NCBI RefSeq assembly: GCF_001266615.1
Contig: NZ_LGHZ01000001.1
Span: 206,933-270,932 of the forward strand
DNA length: 64,000 bases
From: Kluyvera genomosp. 1
GTDB taxonomy: Bacteria > Pseudomonadota > Gammaproteobacteria > Enterobacterales > Enterobacteriaceae
Reading direction: 5' to 3'
Shown: positions 61,145 through 64,000 of the stretch, one piece after another
Numbering within the stretch: the stretch's first letter is position 1
Layout of the letters: each line of letters opens with the position of its first letter
Made by a program: the position numbers and the translations under genes
The notes under the pieces: generated by a model
Database searches by the model: none
The model's input: the letters and a program-made list of their open reading frames with translations, nothing else
What the model was told of the DNA's origin: nothing

Positions 61145-61985
61145 GTTCCAGAATGTGGTGATTGCCACCATCGTCGGTTGGCTTGTGCTGTTTGTGTTCC
61201 TGCCCAACCTGATGATCATCGTCACCAGCTTCCTGACGCGTGATGATGCCAATTTCGTCCAGATGGTCTTTACTCTGGACAACTACGCTCGGCTGCTCGA
61301 CCCACTGTACGCCGAGGTGCTGCTGCACTCGCTGAACATGGCCATTATCGCCACGCTGGCGTGTTTGGTTCTGGGCTATCCCTTTGCCTGGTTTCTCGCA
61401 CGTCTGCCGCAAAAAGTGCGCCCACTACTGCTGTTTTTACTGATTGTTCCCTTCTGGACCAACTCGCTGATTCGTATCTACGGGCTAAAAATTTTCCTCA
61501 GCACCAAAGGCTATCTCAATGAATTTCTGCTGTGGTTGGGCATCATCGAAACGCCAATCCGTATCATGTTTACTCCGGCGGCGGTGATTATCGGGCTGGT
61601 CTATATTCTGCTACCGTTTATGGTGATGCCACTCTATTCCAGTATTGAGAAGCTTGATAAACCGCTGCTGGAAGCGGCCAAGGATCTGGGCGCCAACAAG
61701 TTTCAGACCTTTATCCGCATCATTATTCCAATGACCATGCCGGGAATTATCGCTGGCTGTCTGCTGGTGATGCTACCTGCAATGGGCCTGTTCTACGTTT
61801 CGGATCTGATGGGCGGTGCGAAGAACCTGCTTATCGGTAACGTGATTAAGAGTCAGTTCCTCAATATCCGCGACTGGCCGTTTGGTGCGGCCACCAGCAT
61901 TACGCTGACGGTGGTGATGGGTCTGCTGATGCTGGTCTACTGGCGCGCCTCGCGTCTGCTGAATAGAAAGGTGGAGCTGGAATGA
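61128..61985 (+). CDS. potB: Polyamine permease subunit PotB
   Basis: One of two permease subunits of PotABCD, 285 residues with six predicted spans. The EAA loop that docks on PotA is [20 protein letters not shown]. The ATG at 61128 (MKSTSKF) overlaps the end of potA, giving translational coupling. Its TGA overlaps the potC ATG. Confidence 0.96.
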   Translation: MKSTSKFQNVVIATIVGWLVLFVFLPNLMIIVTSFLTRDDANFVQMVFTLDNYARLLDPLYAEVLLHSLNMAIIATLACLVLGYPFAWFLARLPQKVRPLLLFLLIVPFWTNSLIRIYGLKIFLSTKGYLNEFLLWLGIIETPIRIMFTPAAVIIGLVYILLPFMVMPLYSSIEKLDKPLLEAAKDLGANKFQTFIRIIIPMTMPGIIAGCLLVMLPAMGLFYVSDLMGGAKNLLIGNVIKSQFLNIRDWPFGAATSITLTVVMGLLMLVYWRASRLLNRKVELE

Positions 61986-62791
61986 TCGGTAAACTGCTGC
62001 GCGGCGGTTTTATGTCCGCCATTTACGCCTACCTCTATATCCCGATTATCATCCTTATCGTGAACTCCTTTAACAGTTCGCGCTTTGGAATTAACTGGCA
62101 AGGCTTCACCACCAAGTGGTACAGCCTGCTGATGAATAACGACAGCCTGCTGCAGGCCGCACAGCACTCGCTGACGATGGCGATTTTCTCCGCCACCGCC
62201 GCAACGCTGATTGGTTCATTAACCGCCGTAGCACTCTATCGCTACCGTTTTCGCGGGAAACCATTTGTCAGTGGCATGCTGTTTGTGGTGATGATGTCGC
62301 CGGACATCGTGATGGCTATTTCCCTGCTGGTGCTATTTATGCTGCTGGGTATTCAGCTTGGCTTCTGGTCACTGCTGTTCTCGCACATCACCTTCTGTCT
62401 GCCGTTTGTGGTGGTCACCGTTTACTCACGGCTGAAGGGTTTTGACGTGCGGATGCTGGAAGCGGCAAAAGATCTCGGTGCCAGCGAAATCACTATCTTA
62501 CGCAAGATAATTTTTCCGCTGGCGATGCCCGCCGTCGCTGCGGGCTGGCTGCTGAGCTTTACCCTGTCGATGGATGACGTAGTGGTATCATCCTTTGTGA
62601 CCGGCCCAGGCTATGAGATTCTGCCGCTTAAAATTTACTCAATGGTCAAAGTCGGTGTGTCACCGGAAGTGAACGCGCTGGCGACCATTTTGCTGGTACT
62701 GTCGCTGGTGATGGTGATTGCCAGCCAGCTTATTGCACGTGATAAAACCAAAAGCCTGCAGGTCAGGCATAACTCAGGGGACGTTAAATGA
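61982..62791 (+). CDS. potC: Polyamine permease subunit PotC
   Basis: Second permease subunit, 269 residues with six predicted spans and the EAA motif [20 protein letters not shown]. It is about five residues longer than E. coli PotC (264), the extra length being at the polar C-terminus. ATGA overlaps join it to both potB and potD. Confidence 0.96.
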   Translation: MIGKLLRGGFMSAIYAYLYIPIIILIVNSFNSSRFGINWQGFTTKWYSLLMNNDSLLQAAQHSLTMAIFSATAATLIGSLTAVALYRYRFRGKPFVSGMLFVVMMSPDIVMAISLLVLFMLLGIQLGFWSLLFSHITFCLPFVVVTVYSRLKGFDVRMLEAAKDLGASEITILRKIIFPLAMPAVAAGWLLSFTLSMDDVVVSSFVTGPGYEILPLKIYSMVKVGVSPEVNALATILLVLSLVMVIASQLIARDKTKSLQVRHNSGDVK

Positions 62792-63834
62792 TGAAATGGT
62801 CACGCCACCTGCTCGCGGCGGGTGTTTTCGCACTCGGGATGGGTGCAGCCCACGCGAACGATAGCAAAACGCTCTACTTCTACAACTGGACGGAGTACGT
62901 GCCGCCAGGGCTTCTGGAACAGTTCACCAAAGAGACCGGCATCAAGGTTATCTATTCGACCTATGAATCGAACGAAACCATGTACGCCAAACTCAAAACT
63001 TACAAAGACGGTGCCTACGATTTAGTCGTCCCGTCGACCTACTTTGTCGACAAGATGCGCAAAGAAGGCATGATCCAGAAGATCGACAAAACCCAGCTGA
63101 GCAATTTTAAAAATCTCGACCCGGAGATGCTCAACAAGCCGTTCGATCCCAACAACGATTATTCGATCCCGTATATCTGGGGTGCCACGGCTATCGGCGT
63201 CAACAGCGACGAAATTGACCCAAAAACCGTCACCAGTTGGGCCGACCTGTGGAAGCCGGAGTACAAAAGCAGCCTGCTGTTAACGGATGATGCGCGCGAA
63301 GTCTTCCAGATTTCCCTGCGCAAACTCGGTTACTCCGGTAACACCACCAATCCGAAAGAGATTGAAGCGGCCTACAACGAGCTGAAAAAACTGATGCCAA
63401 ATGTGGCGGCGTTTAACTCTGATAACCCAGCCAACCCCTATATGGAAGGCGAAGTGAATCTCGGAATGGTGTGGAACGGTTCGGCCTTTGTGGCCCGCCA
63501 GGCCGGAACGCCGCTGGAAGTCATTTGGCCGAAAGAAGGCGGTATCTTCTGGATGGACAGCCTGTCTATTCCGTCTAACGCCAGGAATAAAGAAGGCGCG
63601 ATGAAGCTGATTAACTTCCTCCTGCGCCCGGACGTAGCCAAACAGGTGGCGGAAACCATCGGTTACCCAACGCCAAACCTGGCGGCGCGTAAACTGTTAA
63701 GCCCGGAAGTCGCTAACGATAAATCGCTCTATCCGGACGCTGAGACGGTCAATAAAGGCGAGTGGCAGAACGATGTCGGCAGCACCAGCACGCTGTATGA
63801 AGAGTATTATCAGAAATTGAAGGCTGGGCGTTAA
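62788..63834 (+). CDS. potD: Periplasmic spermidine/putrescine-binding protein PotD
   Basis: The substrate-binding subunit of PotABCD. The 348-residue product has a Sec signal (about residues 1-23, ends GAAHAND) and the PotD pattern LYFYNWTEYVPPGLLEQF, with acidic polyamine contacts in LLTDDAREVF and WNGSAFVARQ. Two consecutive ATGs occur; the first overlaps the potC stop. Confidence 0.97.
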   Translation: MMKWSRHLLAAGVFALGMGAAHANDSKTLYFYNWTEYVPPGLLEQFTKETGIKVIYSTYESNETMYAKLKTYKDGAYDLVVPSTYFVDKMRKEGMIQKIDKTQLSNFKNLDPEMLNKPFDPNNDYSIPYIWGATAIGVNSDEIDPKTVTSWADLWKPEYKSSLLLTDDAREVFQISLRKLGYSGNTTNPKEIEAAYNELKKLMPNVAAFNSDNPANPYMEGEVNLGMVWNGSAFVARQAGTPLEVIWPKEGGIFWMDSLSIPSNARNKEGAMKLINFLLRPDVAKQVAETIGYPTPNLAARKLLSPEVANDKSLYPDAETVNKGEWQNDVGSTSTLYEEYYQKLKAGR

Positions 63835-64000
63835 GGCTGCAAGTGCGGGGCGGTAGTTCGATATTTGTTAGTTAGACACAAAATTCCGTTCACTTTATGT
63901 TTGGTAGAACATGAAGCTTGAGTATCCGTGAACGGGCTAAGGGGAGCACCGCGCTCCCCTTAGCAATCCCCGCGGCCCCGCAGCGAAATCGGTGCTTCGC
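63835..64000. other. Gap after potD with a strong hairpin
   Basis: CTAAGGGGAGC (63937-63947) pairs perfectly with GCTCCCCTTAG (63953-63963) around five bases, without a T run. It may end the potABCD transcript or a gene entering from the right. No frame is supported before the window ends. Confidence 0.55.

Overview
The window is a chromosomal segment of a member of the Enterobacteriaceae. Nearly every backbone gene has a close Escherichia coli/Salmonella counterpart in sequence, length and order (selD, ydjA-sppA-ansA-pncA, yeaC-msrB-gapA-yeaD, mipA, yeaGH, dgcJ-yeaK-yeaL-nimR-nimT, yeaO-yoaF-dgcP-yoaKJ, yeaR-yoaG, icd-rluE, nudJ-mnmA-hflD-purB-phoPQ-roxA-pepT-potABCD). The added genes differ from E. 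coli K-12, and the genus (Enterobacter, Kluyvera, Citrobacter or similar) is not settled by the sequence alone.

Layout. 1-2.1 kb: the 5' end of selD, then an AT-rich insert with small ORFs and a His-rich lipoprotein. 2.2-8.1 kb: ydjA, sppA, ansA, pncA, then a structured gap and a secreted GH18 chitinase. 8.2-14.4 kb: an apparent sulfur-scavenging island. It has a three-gene operon (SsuD-type monooxygenase, FAD/NAD(P) protein, NtaA/SnaA/DszA-type monooxygenase) facing a sigma-54 activator whose C-terminal half looks like the aliphatic-sulfonate binding protein SsuA. Between them lie a -24/-12 promoter, an IHF-type site and a palindrome suited to be the activator's enhancer. 14.4-37.9 kb: the E. 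coli 40-min region, modified by a 1341-residue glycine-rich autotransporter between yeaD and mipA, a CTP-synthase-like amidotransferase between nimT and yeaO, a likely unannotated small RNA between yoaF and dgcP, and a tandem yeaR pair under an NsrR box. 37.9-44.3 kb: a junction or accessory zone with a decayed lipoprotein gene, a beta-carbonic anhydrase, several hypothetical genes, a DUF1398 protein, a LexA-controlled DinI/MsgA protein, a Bor/Iss lipoprotein and a dCACHE-type diguanylate cyclase. 44.3-63.8 kb: the E. coli 25-26-min region (icd to potD), with a complete curli locus (csgDEFG/csgBAC) between rluE and nudJ.

How the genes work together. Four GGDEF proteins and the curli master regulator CsgD lie in one 23-kb stretch, so biofilm and c-di-GMP functions are concentrated here. 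CsgA is enlarged to about nine curlin repeats instead of the five in E. coli. Nitrogen-linked control appears at yeaG (sigma-54 promoter) and nitrosative control at yeaR (NsrR). The strongest candidate for a little-described system is the 8.2-14.4 kb island, where the sensor for the sulfur compound appears to be fused directly to the sigma-54 activator.
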